The translations under genes were made by a program, and so were the position numbers. Below the pieces are notes generated by a model. The model saw only the letters and a program-made list of their open reading frames with translations, did not search any database and was not told where the DNA came from. Shown piece by piece: positions 1-8,537 of a stretch of DNA of 64,000 nucleotides; position 1 is the first letter of the stretch; each line of letters begins with the position of its first letter. This DNA comes from Brevibacillus sp. JNUCC-41. GTDB taxonomy: Bacteria > Bacillota > Bacilli > Bacillales > DSM-1321. The stretch covers positions 1,426,001-1,490,000 of the forward strand of contig NZ_CP062163.1 in the NCBI RefSeq assembly GCF_014844095.1, read 5' to 3'.

Positions 1-176
1 TTTTCAGGGTTTGTTTTCACTTTCGTTTCGCCTAGTTGGTGCTTAACCGTGATTTCTTCGCTTTTAGCACTTTCTTTTTTCGCACTTGATTCTTCTTTTT
101 CCTTATCTGATCCACAAGCTACAGCCACTACAGCCAGCATTGCAATCAAAAGCAGTAAGGATAATTTCTTAATCAT
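1..176 (-). CDS. yclQ: Siderophore ABC transporter substrate-binding lipoprotein, partial (YclQ-like)
   Basis: Only the N-terminal 58 codons lie in the window; the gene runs off the left edge. The reading frame opens with MIKKLSLLLL, a hydrophobic core and a lipobox-like cysteine at residue 21 (AVACGS), followed by a lysine/glutamate/serine-rich linker and the beginning of a folded domain (ITVKHQLGETKVKTNPE), the usual start of Fe-siderophore binding lipoproteins. The start is supported by TTGAGGTGA a few bases upstream. It is the last gene of a four-gene set whose order and sizes match B. subtilis yclNOPQ (petrobactin uptake). It would capture the ferric siderophore outside the membrane and hand it to the two permeases. 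The petrobactin specificity is inferred from synteny only. Confidence 0.85.
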   Translation of the reverse strand, partial: MIKKLSLLLLIAMLAVVAVACGSDKEKEESSAKKESAKSEEITVKHQLGETKVKTNPE

Positions 177-382
177 TATGGTCACCTCAAAAAATTTTTT
201 TATTTAAAATTACATGTTGAATCCTCACCTTCACAGAGTTCACCTTCATCACTTTCCCTGCCATATGAACAGGAGGCGGCTAAAGTCTTGGGCGCCCGCC
301 AACTTAACTGCCTAAGAAGTGTATGAGGTGATTCCGGGAAGGCTGCGAATACTGAAGTAATTTAAAACCAAATGGCATGGTC

Positions 383-1141
383 TTACGTGAAGTACACACA
401 GATCTTATTGTCATTGATGCTTTGGATTTCAATATCCATATCATAGATTTCCTTTAATACCTTGGAATTGATGACTTGCTCGGTAGGTCCATTATGAACA
501 ACCTTGCCATCCTTCAATGCAACAATATAGTCGGAATAGCAGGATGCAAAATTAATGTCATGAATGACGATGATGACCGTTTTCCCTAATTCATCTGCCA
601 ATCTCCTCAATACTTTCATGATTTGGACCGAATGCTTCATATCAAGATTGTTCAGAGGTTCATCAAGTAGTACATACTCCGTGTCCTGAGCAATAACCAT
701 GGCAATGAAGGCCCGCTGTTGCTGCCCGCCGCTAAGCTGGTCAAGAAACTTATCCTGCATGTCGGCAAGTTCCATATATTCAATCGCTTCATCGACGTGT
801 TTCCAATCCTCTTTGGTCAGCTTTCCTTGTGAATAAGGAAAACGGCCAAAGGCGACAAGTTCGCGAATCGTTAAACGAAGATTGATGTGGTTAGCCTGCT
901 TTAAGATGGCAATCTTTTTAGCAAGTTCATTGCTATTGAATTCCCCCATATCCTTACCATCGATCAGGACTTCTCCCGAATCCCGGGTAATGAGACGGCT
1001 GATCATCGAAAGGACTGTACTTTTCCCCGCTCCATTGGGACCGATGAAGGATGTGATTTTCCCTTTCACTATTTCAATGGAAACATCCTCGACAACCGTT
1101 TTACTATTATATTTTTTGAATAACTTTTTCACTTCTACCAT
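383..1141 (-). CDS. yclP: Siderophore ABC transporter ATP-binding protein (YclP-like)
   Basis: This 252-residue cytoplasmic ATPase energises ferric-siderophore import. Visible motifs are Walker A GPNGAGKST (34-42), signature LSGGQ (136-140), Walker B YVLLDEP (156-162) and the switch histidine in VIHD (about 194). The length equals B. subtilis YclP. The start overlaps the end of the preceding permease by 7 bases, so the two are translationally linked. About 200 bases separate it from the binding-protein gene, with no convincing terminator in that gap, so the four genes probably form one Fur-controlled transcription unit. Confidence 0.92.
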   Translation of the reverse strand: MVEVKKLFKKYNSKTVVEDVSIEIVKGKITSFIGPNGAGKSTVLSMISRLITRDSGEVLIDGKDMGEFNSNELAKKIAILKQANHINLRLTIRELVAFGRFPYSQGKLTKEDWKHVDEAIEYMELADMQDKFLDQLSGGQQQRAFIAMVIAQDTEYVLLDEPLNNLDMKHSVQIMKVLRRLADELGKTVIIVIHDINFASCYSDYIVALKDGKVVHNGPTEQVINSKVLKEIYDMDIEIQSINDNKICVYFT

Positions 1142-2082
1142 GATTTATTCTCCTTTAATAGAAGATAGATGAAATAGACACCGCCGACAAAGTTGATGAT
1201 GACACTTAGAGTGGTGGAGAACGTAAAGATCCTCTCCACAATGAATTGGCCGCCGACCAAGGCAATCACACTGATCAGCATGGCACCCGGGATGATATGT
1301 TTATGCTGATAGGACTTAATGAATTGATAGGCCACATTTGCAACAAGTAATCCGAGGAACGTGATCGGACCGATCAGGGCAGTCGAAATGGAGATTAAAA
1401 CAGTAACGACGATTAAAACCCGCTTGGTGACAAAATCATAATCCACACCCAAGTTTATGGCTTGGTCCCTCCCGAGGGACATGACATCTAAATATTTCAA
1501 AAATCTCATGAAATATATCATTGCCGCTATCATGAGGATAATAGCTAACGTTAACAGGTCCGTGTTGACATTATTGAAGCTGGCGAACATTTTATTTTGA
1601 ATGATTTGAAACTCATTCGGGTCAATCAATACCTGCATGAATGAAGACATGCTGCCGAATAAGGTTCCGAAGATGATACCGATCAGCAATAGGAAGTAAA
1701 TATTGCGGTTTTTCTTGAACATGAACTTGAACAGCAGGCTGGAAAAAATAAGCATGGCCGCAAGTGTAATCAGGAAATTGAGATTTTTATTCATGATCAT
1801 GATATGCGTTGAACCGAAGATGAAAATCACTCCCGTTTGGATCAGCATATACATGGAGTCCAACCCTAAAATGCTCGGTGTCAGGATTTTATTATTCGTG
1901 ACGGTCTGGAAAATCACCGTTGAAAAGGCTATTGCACAACCAACCACGATGATGGCGATGATTTTAATAACCCTTCTCGGCAGTGCATAATCCCAATTCG
2001 GGCCAAGGTCCCAAAAGATATAACCTGCCGTTAAAACTGCTGCAAGAACAGCCAATATAATGATCCTACTTTTATTATTCAT
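1135..2082 (-). CDS. yclO: Siderophore ABC transporter permease (YclO-like)
   Basis: A 315-residue integral membrane protein of the FecCD/BtuC permease family with about nine hydrophobic segments. The conserved cytoplasmic coupling region is visible as LGRDQAINLGVDYDFV, and the family motif GPITFLGLLVAN follows it. It pairs with the neighbouring permease to form the transmembrane channel for ferric siderophore import and docks on the YclP-like ATPase. It overlaps both neighbours by 7-8 bases, typical for this operon. Length is the same as B. subtilis YclO. Confidence 0.92.
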   Translation of the reverse strand: MNNKSRIIILAVLAAVLTAGYIFWDLGPNWDYALPRRVIKIIAIIVVGCAIAFSTVIFQTVTNNKILTPSILGLDSMYMLIQTGVIFIFGSTHIMIMNKNLNFLITLAAMLIFSSLLFKFMFKKNRNIYFLLLIGIIFGTLFGSMSSFMQVLIDPNEFQIIQNKMFASFNNVNTDLLTLAIILMIAAMIYFMRFLKYLDVMSLGRDQAINLGVDYDFVTKRVLIVVTVLISISTALIGPITFLGLLVANVAYQFIKSYQHKHIIPGAMLISVIALVGGQFIVERIFTFSTTLSVIINFVGGVYFIYLLLKENKSW

Positions 2083-3025
2083 ATGCCTTTCTCCTCAGTA
2101 TCAGATAGATAAATATGGCGCTTCCTATCACACCAACCACGAGTCCGATCGGGATTTCAAATGGATATATGAGGATCCTGCCCAGAATATCGCAGAACAA
2201 TAGGAATACGGCCCCTAGCAATGCTGTATGAGAAAGACTCTTTTTCAAATTGTCACCAAGGTAAAGGGATACAATATTCGGTACGATCAATCCTATGAAA
2301 GGAATCGTTCCCACCGTTAACAAAACGACAGTGGAGGATAATGCCACGATGATCAACCCAAAATTGACTATAAACTTATAATTGATTCCTAGATTGATGG
2401 CAAACTCTTCACCCATCCCTGCCACAGTGAATTTATTGGCAAAGAAGTATGCGAGAATGACTAGAGGGATACTTACATATATAAGTTCGTACCTTCCCGA
2501 CATGATCATCGAGAAATCTCCATTCATCCATGTGTTGAGGCTTTGAATCAAATCATATTTATAGGCAAAGAAAGTCGAGATGGATCCGACGATATTCCCA
2601 AACATCAAACCAACCAATGGAATGAAAATCGTATCCTTATATTTCACTTGATCAAGAATTTTCATGAACAAGAATGTACCTGCCAAAGCGAATATGAAAG
2701 CGAATGCCATTTTCTCAATAAGTGCTGCCGATGGAAAAATGATAATGGCAAGAAGAAGTCCAAGCCGTGCAGAATCCATGGTTCCGGCAGTCGTCGGGGA
2801 TACAAATTTATTGCGGCTCAATTGCTGCATGATCAGACCGCTTATGCTCATCACGATACCGGCAATGACTATGGTCACCATTCTAGGGAAACGGCTTTGC
2901 AGCATGATTTGCACTTTATCATCACTTAAATCCAATAAATCCAGGGGAGTAATATCTTTTACACCAATGAATAATGACGTAAATGATAAAACAATTAACG
3001 CCATGACTAAATATCTTATCTTCAT
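2075..3025 (-). CDS. yclN: Siderophore ABC transporter permease (YclN-like)
   Basis: A 316-residue FecCD-family permease and the first gene of the iron-siderophore operon. It shows an N-terminal membrane segment, the motif RFPRMVTIVIAGIVMS near residue 46-60 typical of the family, and the late motif GTIPFIGLIVPNIV. It forms the channel together with the YclO-like partner. A sigma-A promoter and a Fur box lie upstream on the same strand, so expression should rise under iron starvation. Length matches B. subtilis YclN. Confidence 0.92.
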   Translation of the reverse strand: MKIRYLVMALIVLSFTSLFIGVKDITPLDLLDLSDDKVQIMLQSRFPRMVTIVIAGIVMSISGLIMQQLSRNKFVSPTTAGTMDSARLGLLLAIIIFPSAALIEKMAFAFIFALAGTFLFMKILDQVKYKDTIFIPLVGLMFGNIVGSISTFFAYKYDLIQSLNTWMNGDFSMIMSGRYELIYVSIPLVILAYFFANKFTVAGMGEEFAINLGINYKFIVNFGLIIVALSSTVVLLTVGTIPFIGLIVPNIVSLYLGDNLKKSLSHTALLGAVFLLFCDILGRILIYPFEIPIGLVVGVIGSAIFIYLILRRKAYE

Positions 3026-3165
3026 CTACATTTCCTACTCTTCCTATCTCATTTAATACAGCGATAATATTTTCAATTAAATATATTTGAATGAAGACTA
3101 TCACAAAGTCACCTATTAAAATGGAAATCATGAAGTTGCAATAGTTACAAGGTCTTCCCAATCGT

Positions 3166-3184
3166 GATAATGAGATTCATTATC
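3166..3184 (-). promoter_or_regulatory. Fur box upstream of the siderophore transporter operon
   Basis: The 19-mer GATAATGAGATTCATTATC matches the classical Fur box GATAATGATAATCATTATC at 17 of 19 positions and is nearly palindromic. It lies just downstream of the predicted -10 element, where a bound repressor would block transcription start. Iron-dependent repression is inferred from the match and from the function of the operon. Confidence 0.88.
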
Positions 3185-3194
3185 ATTAACTCTT

Positions 3195-3222
3195 ATTCTA
3201 TCATTTCTCGGACATGTGTCAA
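3195..3222 (-). promoter_or_regulatory. Sigma-A promoter of the siderophore operon
   Basis: On the minus strand TTGACA (3222-3217) is followed after 16 bases by TAGAAT (3200-3195). The -35 is perfect and the -10 has one mismatch. The Fur box begins about 10 bases further downstream, overlapping the expected transcription start. Confidence 0.75.
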
Positions 3223-3359
3223 TATATACAAGGGAATTACTTTGATATTCTCACAATAGTCATATTGTAATGAATTTGGATGAACCAATCATGCATTTCG
3301 TTACAGGAAGTGATAAAATCAAAATAACAAATATTTACTCTTACAATGAAAGAAGCGAT

Positions 3360-3632
3360 ATGATGAAAAACTTGCTATCCAAAGTGTTCTCAAAAAAGGC
3401 GAAAATCCAGATTGAATTTTGCCAAAATAATCTTGACCGCTTCCTTAATGAAAAAACAGTTGCTGATTATGGTAAGTTCTTGGCGAATCCAATGATTCAA
3501 TATAAGGAGTATGAATGTTTGAGTGAGTGTAAACTTTGTAAGAAAACCCCCTATGCGAAAGTGAACGGCCACGTAATGAATGGCAAAGATTCACAGGATC
3601 TTTTAAATAAGCTACATGATGAATTGAAATGA
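3360..3632 (+). CDS. DUF1450 family protein (YuzB-like)
   Basis: A 90-residue protein when started at the ATG at 3360 (a second ATG follows directly). AGAAAGAAG upstream gives the ribosome site; an upstream in-frame ATG at 3270 would add an unlikely N-terminus. The C-terminal part shows the DUF1450 pattern: EFCQNN, then a spaced cysteine pair CLSECKLC, then YAKVNGHVM, as in small Bacillus proteins such as YuzB. The cysteines could bind a metal or a cluster, but no function is known for the family. It sits divergent from the iron transporter operon and ends in a strong terminator, so it is probably monocistronic. Confidence 0.75.
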   Translation: MMKNLLSKVFSKKAKIQIEFCQNNLDRFLNEKTVADYGKFLANPMIQYKEYECLSECKLCKKTPYAKVNGHVMNGKDSQDLLNKLHDELK

Positions 3633-3668
3633 TACGGGCCAAGCAAATTGCTTGATCCGTATCATTTT
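3630..3668 (+). terminator. Intrinsic terminator after the DUF1450 gene
   Basis: TGATACGG and CCGTATCA form the outer stem, with an inner CAAGCAA/TTGCTTG stem, followed by a short T run. The stop codon of the gene lies in the first arm. Confidence 0.8.
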
Positions 3669-3851
3669 GACTTTCCACCTGTAATTATGCAGAATACAGG
3701 TGATGAACATCTATTAAAAGGAATTCCGAATCATGCCATGGAATCATTCATCTAGTCGTTACTTCCTGTTTTTCACTATTTCCTACGTTTTCACTGTATA
3801 AATAGCTTAATATATGATAATTTATGGAAAAAGATAGACAGGAGGACGTCC

Positions 3852-5501
3852 ATGAAAAAAATCATTCCTACCATCGTATCAGCCGTAACACTAAGTCTTG
3901 TCACTGGTTTGCCTGGCCCCATAGCCGAAGCAGAAGAATTCACCCCTTATTATGGAAATGGTCCAAGCTACATTCAACCAGATAACCTCTCCCACCTTTT
4001 CCCTGAACCTAATGTGTCTTTTAACACCCCTGCCTTTAAACAAAACAAGATCGCCTTTACGAGCCAGGAAGAAATGTTGGATCATATCAAGTCCCTTTCC
4101 CATAAAAACAAGTACATCCAGATCAAGACGATAGGCAAATCCACAGAAGGACGCGACATCCCGTTGCTTCTTTTCAGTAAGGATTCAAAAAGACCGAATA
4201 AGGATTCCCATAAGCCATTGATTTGGATTCAAGGTCAGATCCATGGCAATGAACCCGCTTCAGGTGAATCAACATTAGTCCTTGCACAATGGCTGGCTGA
4301 AGGCAAGCTTGGAGATGTTCTCGATAAAGTGAATGTTGCCATCGTTCCACGCGTCAATCCTGATGGCTCTTATTATTTCAAACGATATACCGCAAATGAC
4401 ATGGATGCGAATAGGGACTACTTAAAAGTGGAATATCCAGAAGTACAGACGATTCATCAGTCAATCGATGATTATGAACCGGAAGTCATTCTGGATGTAC
4501 ATGAATATACAGTGAATCCCGCCCCCCTGAAAAAAGTGGGAGCAAAAGGATCGATCGCTTCCTATGATTTACTCATCTCCTCAGCCAAGAATTTAAATAT
4601 TCCCAAACAGCTTCGAAAAGCTTCCGATGAACTGCTTTTACCTAATGTTTTTAAAGCATTGGAAAAAGAAAAGCTTTCGTACCACGATTACTATACACTG
4701 GCCACTTCTGATGATGGAGTCCTTACAGCCACGGAAGGAAGCACAGAAGCCCGGATTGGCCGAAACGCCCTCGGTTTGAAAAATACAATGACCTATTTAA
4801 TTGAAACGAGGGGAATCAATATCGGCCGTACGGATTTTAAACGACGTGTTTTTGCTCAAGCTACTGCTCAGGCAGCCTTCATCAAAACGACAGCCGAACA
4901 GGCCGGTAAAGTTAAAAAGGCCGTTAAACAGGCCGAAACTGAAGTCGTCCAAAAAGGGCGAAAAGCAAATGATCATGATAAAATTGTCATCACAAGTGAA
5001 AATAAATTGGTTAAGGATCAAAAATTGACAGTAGTCGATTTAGCGACAGCTAAAATGGCCGATGCCTCCATCGATTGGCTGGATTCTACCGATGCCTACC
5101 CTACCCTTGTTAGGGATCGTCCTACAGCCTATATCCTTCCACCCGAATATAAAAATATCGCAAAGAAACTTCAGCTATTAGGAGTAGAAGTTAAACAATT
5201 AAAAAAACCTATGAAAATAGCTGTTGAAAGCTATAGTGTCAAGGATTTAAACGTTTCCGCTGAACTGGAAAGCGGACATTCCACAAGGGAAATCACGACC
5301 ACCGTTACTTCAACAACCCGGGACTTCCCAAAAGGAAGCTATGTTTTCGACATGGCCCAGCCTGATGCCAACTTCATCCCCCTTGCCCTCGAACCTGAAG
5401 GCATTGACAGCTATGTGACATTCAATTTCATCCCGGCTGAAAAAGGAAAAGAACTGCCGATTTACCGCTATATGCAGCCGTCTTCCTTACCAATTAAATG
5501 A
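3852..5501 (+). CDS. Secreted M14 family zinc carboxypeptidase
   Basis: A 549-residue exported protein with an N-terminal signal peptide (KK, hydrophobic core, likely cleavage near AEA at 25-27). The M14 catalytic domain shows the zinc ligands HGNE (His131, Glu134) and His217 in DVHE, the substrate-binding Asn-Arg pair at 187-188 (ANRD), and the probable catalytic Glu318 in LIETRG. The region after about residue 350 is lysine-rich and then forms an extra C-terminal domain of unknown role. The start has an AGGAGG ribosome site 8 bases upstream. It probably trims C-terminal residues from extracellular peptides or cell-wall peptides; the substrate cannot be told from sequence. It stands alone between two terminators. 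Confidence 0.9.
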   Translation: MKKIIPTIVSAVTLSLVTGLPGPIAEAEEFTPYYGNGPSYIQPDNLSHLFPEPNVSFNTPAFKQNKIAFTSQEEMLDHIKSLSHKNKYIQIKTIGKSTEGRDIPLLLFSKDSKRPNKDSHKPLIWIQGQIHGNEPASGESTLVLAQWLAEGKLGDVLDKVNVAIVPRVNPDGSYYFKRYTANDMDANRDYLKVEYPEVQTIHQSIDDYEPEVILDVHEYTVNPAPLKKVGAKGSIASYDLLISSAKNLNIPKQLRKASDELLLPNVFKALEKEKLSYHDYYTLATSDDGVLTATEGSTEARIGRNALGLKNTMTYLIETRGINIGRTDFKRRVFAQATAQAAFIKTTAEQAGKVKKAVKQAETEVVQKGRKANDHDKIVITSENKLVKDQKLTVVDLATAKMADASIDWLDSTDAYPTLVRDRPTAYILPPEYKNIAKKLQLLGVEVKQLKKPMKIAVESYSVKDLNVSAELESGHSTREITTTVTSTTRDFPKGSYVFDMAQPDANFIPLALEPEGIDSYVTFNFIPAEKGKELPIYRYMQPSSLPIK

Positions 5502-5518
5502 TGCATAGTATCTAAATG

Positions 5519-5555
5519 ACGCTTTGGCAGCTTTCATTGCCAATGCGTTTTTTAG
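5519..5555 (+). terminator. Terminator after the M14 carboxypeptidase gene
   Basis: ACGCTTTGGCA pairs with TGCCAATGCGT around an 8-base loop, followed by six T residues. Confidence 0.85.
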
Positions 5556-5670
5556 TTTTCACCCTCCTTTATTCATGTGGGGCGATGCACCTGACATGAT
5601 TTCTTGAATGCGACGACAAGTTTTGAATATACATATAAACGGAAAATGTGTTTTTAGAGGAGGAAAATCA

Positions 5671-7566
5671 TTGAACCAACATGTACAATTGGAAATCAAT
5701 CGCCTTGTTCATCGCCTGAAACAAGACCAATCCGCTGATGGTTCGTGGAATTATCCCTTTGACACCGGGATAACGGCAGATGCCTATATGATCATATTAT
5801 TGAAAATTTTAGATATGGAAGATGCTGCTCTTATAGAGGCTTTAGTAAAAAGAATTGAAAGCAAGCAAACGGAAAACGGTTCATGGAAACTTTTCCAAGA
5901 TGAGAAGGACGGCAATGTTACGGTTACGATCGAGGCTTATTATGGCCTTCTTTATAGCGGACTACGCAATAAGAACGATCCCCATATGAGGAAAGCCCAA
6001 CAATTCATTCTTTCCAAGGGTGGCATCAAACAGGCCAAAATGTTAACGAAAATGATGCTTACTGTCACCGGACAATATCCATGGCCGCGCCTGTTCCCCA
6101 TTCCTCTCGAAGTGGTCTTGCTTCCTCCCACCTTTTTCGTCAGCATTTATGATCTTTCCGTATATGGGCGGGTCAACATGATTCCATTGCTATTGCTAGG
6201 CCATAAAAAGTTTCAGATCAAAACCCCGGACACGCCAAGTTTAAAAGAATTATTTCAAACAAGGGAGGACCTTTCCGAAGAGCATGTGTGGGAAGAGTAT
6301 CGTACCGAAGAATATCGTTCCTTCTTCTCCAAACTTCAAAATGGCGTCAAAACTTTGATTGGTTATCCCGATTATTTACATTCCCTAGCCTTGGATTCAA
6401 CGAAAAGGTTCATGCTCGATAGGCTGGAACCAGACGGGACACTGTACAATTATTTCGGTTCAACCTTTTTCATGATCTTTGCCCTCCTCTCAATTGGATA
6501 TTCAAAAAAGGATCCAGTGATTCTAAAGGCCATTGCCGGTCTGAAGGGGATGGCCTGCTCCATTGAGGGACACACACATATCCAGCTCACGACGCCCCAA
6601 GTTTGGAATACCTCCTTAATAAGCTACGCCCTTCAAGAAGCTGGCATACCTTCCAAAGACCCAACGGTCAAGGCCGCCAATCAGTACTTACTGTCACGCC
6701 AGCATTATATGTATGGCGATTGGCTGATCCATAATCCTAACGCGATTCCAGGCGGCTGGGGGTTCTCGGATTTCAATACCATGAATCCGGATGTCGATGA
6801 TACGACCGCCTCACTGCGGGCGCTGGCTAAGCAACTTCAAGAAAAACCTGATAATCGGGACAGTTGGGAGCGCGGTGTCTCCTTCACGATATCCATGCAA
6901 AATGATGATGGCGGATTTCCAGCCTTCGAAAGGAATAACGATCATAAATGGTTGCATCTTCTTCCTATTGAGGGTTCGAAATATCTCCTGACTGACCCTT
7001 CTACCGCTGATTTGACAGGAAGAACGCTGGAATTCCTGGGGAACTATATAAATATGAAGAAGCCGGAAGAGGTCAGTAAAAGAGCGGTGGATTGGCTATT
7101 GGAAGACCAGAAGCGTGACGGCTCCTGGTATGGGCGCTGGGGCATCTGCTATCTATATGGCACATGGTCTGCACTGACCGGAATGAAGGCAGCAGGGCAG
7201 GCCACTGGACATCCATCCATCCAAAAAGCCTTAACTTGGTTGAAGAAAATTCAAAATGAAGATGGTGGCTGGGGTGAATCTTGTTACAGTGATATTAAGC
7301 AACGATACATCCCCCTCGGAGAAAGTACACTGACACATACAGCTTGGGCTGTGGATGCATTAATATCGGCATCCGATAAGCCGACAGCCGAAATGGAAAA
7401 AGGCATTGCCTATCTCATCCGTGCAGGTCAACAGGACAGCTGGACCAATGATTATCCTGCAGGCCAGGGAATGGCCAATTTTTTGTATATGCATTATCAT
7501 AGCTATCGCTATATTTATCCCCTTTTAGCCTTAAGTCATTACAATAAAAAATACCTGAAGACTTAA
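5671..7566 (+). CDS. sqhC: Squalene-hopene / sporulenol-type terpene cyclase, copy 1
   Basis: A class II terpene cyclase of 631 residues. The start chosen is TTG at 5671 because AGAGGAGG lies 7 bases before it and the resulting N-terminus aligns with the second copy in this window; the longer frame beginning at 5608 has no ribosome site. The protonating motif DVDD is at 374-377, within GGWGFSDFNTMNPDVDDTTA. Several QW-type repeats are visible (DGSWNY, NGSWKLF, DGGFPAF, DGSWYGRWG, DGGWGES). Family members cyclise squalene to hopene or tetraprenyl-beta-curcumene to sporulenol at the membrane; which substrate applies here cannot be decided. No isoprenoid synthase is adjacent. A cluster of DnaA boxes follows the gene. 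Confidence 0.88.
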   Translation: MNQHVQLEINRLVHRLKQDQSADGSWNYPFDTGITADAYMIILLKILDMEDAALIEALVKRIESKQTENGSWKLFQDEKDGNVTVTIEAYYGLLYSGLRNKNDPHMRKAQQFILSKGGIKQAKMLTKMMLTVTGQYPWPRLFPIPLEVVLLPPTFFVSIYDLSVYGRVNMIPLLLLGHKKFQIKTPDTPSLKELFQTREDLSEEHVWEEYRTEEYRSFFSKLQNGVKTLIGYPDYLHSLALDSTKRFMLDRLEPDGTLYNYFGSTFFMIFALLSIGYSKKDPVILKAIAGLKGMACSIEGHTHIQLTTPQVWNTSLISYALQEAGIPSKDPTVKAANQYLLSRQHYMYGDWLIHNPNAIPGGWGFSDFNTMNPDVDDTTASLRALAKQLQEKPDNRDSWERGVSFTISMQNDDGGFPAFERNNDHKWLHLLPIEGSKYLLTDPSTADLTGRTLEFLGNYINMKKPEEVSKRAVDWLLEDQKRDGSWYGRWGICYLYGTWSALTGMKAAGQATGHPSIQKALTWLKKIQNEDGGWGESCYSDIKQRYIPLGESTLTHTAWAVDALISASDKPTAEMEKGIAYLIRAGQQDSWTNDYPAGQGMANFLYMHYHSYRYIYPLLALSHYNKKYLKT

Positions 7567-7597
7567 TTCCAGTTTTTTTATCATATAAAGGTGAATA

Positions 7598-7773
7598 TGT
7601 GGATTACCTGTGGAAAAGTAGTGAATAACACCGGAGAGTTATCCACAATCCGAGGTTATCCACATTCATTTATCCGTAAATGTGCTAAAAGCAAGAAATT
7701 TTCCGTCATATTTGTTGATTAGTTCATTTCAGATATGTAAGAATGACTTGTTTTATCCAGGCTTTGTGGATAG
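7598..7773. promoter_or_regulatory. Intergenic DnaA-box cluster
   Basis: Two perfect DnaA boxes TTATCCACA lie at 7639-7647 and 7656-7664 with starts 17 bases apart. Three more with one mismatch face the other way: TGTGGATTA at 7598-7606, TGTGGAAAA at 7609-7617 and TGTGGATAG at 7765-7773. No dnaA, dnaN or origin-type AT-rich region is present, so this looks like one of the DnaA-binding clusters found away from oriC in Bacillus chromosomes. It could titrate DnaA or regulate the neighbouring TPR gene. Confidence 0.75.
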
Positions 7774-7790
7774 TTTGGGGATGATCACTA

Positions 7791-8273
7791 TTATGCGAAA
7801 ACTTTATCCAGTTTATCACTATAAAATTCTATGGCCTTAGCATAAGATTGTATGTCTCGATCCTTAGAGGTTTCGGCAATTATCTTCAATAAAGACTCCA
7901 TTGCAAGATCGTGTTGGCCCAAATTATAAAAAGCCATGGCCCTGAATACCAATAAAGCCTTATGCTCAGGAAACTTCGCCAGCCCCGATTCCAATGTCTG
8001 TTTTGATTTTTCATATTCCCCTATGGTGCGATATGTGCTTCCCAATCCTAGGTAGGCCCCTTTTGCATCCTCATCCGGCAAACCTAATTTAAGTGCCTCT
8101 TCATAATAGGGCACCGCCTTTACCTCAAGTCCGAGAATATCCAAACTCCAGGCACACTGATACTGTATGACTGCATCGCCGGGATTTTGCTTTGCCAGAT
8201 CCATCAATAATCGATTGGATTTTTTGAACTCTTTCTTTCCTCGTAATGACAGTGCCATTTCCAAATTCCCCAT
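7791..8273 (-). CDS. Tetratricopeptide-repeat protein
   Basis: A 160-residue cytoplasmic protein made almost wholly of TPR-like helix pairs, for example DAKGAYLGLGSTYRTIGEYEKSKQTLESGLAKF (split here over about residues 90-120) and ALLVFRAMAFYNLGQHDLAMESL. There is no signal peptide or membrane segment. GGAGG lies 8 bases before the ATG. It resembles small Bacillus TPR proteins annotated as unknown. It probably acts as a protein-binding scaffold; the partner is unknown. It is flanked downstream by the DnaA-box cluster. Confidence 0.8.
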   Translation of the reverse strand: MGNLEMALSLRGKKEFKKSNRLLMDLAKQNPGDAVIQYQCAWSLDILGLEVKAVPYYEEALKLGLPDEDAKGAYLGLGSTYRTIGEYEKSKQTLESGLAKFPEHKALLVFRAMAFYNLGQHDLAMESLLKIIAETSKDRDIQSYAKAIEFYSDKLDKVFA

Positions 8274-8456
8274 TTATATTCCTCCATTGTATAAGATTCC
8301 TTATTACCCCTATTCTCGATTCCTTTTTTAACTCCTTCATGACCTCGAATATTTTCAGAGGTCATCAGCTATACGGTGGTTTCTCCCCCCATCCGCCTCT
8401 TCATCTAAGGAAGGTTTCTTCTTCTCCCCTAATTTCGCTTGAGAACCGTAATGGCA

Positions 8457-8490
8457 TAAAAAAAGGATCTGCCATTCGGCAAATCCTTTC
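8457..8490 (-). terminator. Terminator after the PepSY gene
   Basis: On the minus strand GGATTTGCC pairs with GGCAGATCC (one bulge) around a short loop, followed by seven T residues. It ends the two-component/PepSY transcription unit. Confidence 0.75.
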
Positions 8491-8537
8491 ATGCACTTTT
8501 AGTTCATGATCATTCATAAATCACAGATTACCCTCGA

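Noticed and set aside
5525..5541. Sigma-54 promoter-like TGGCAG...TTGC
   Set aside because: The spacing is one base too long and the sequence belongs to the terminator of the M14 gene.
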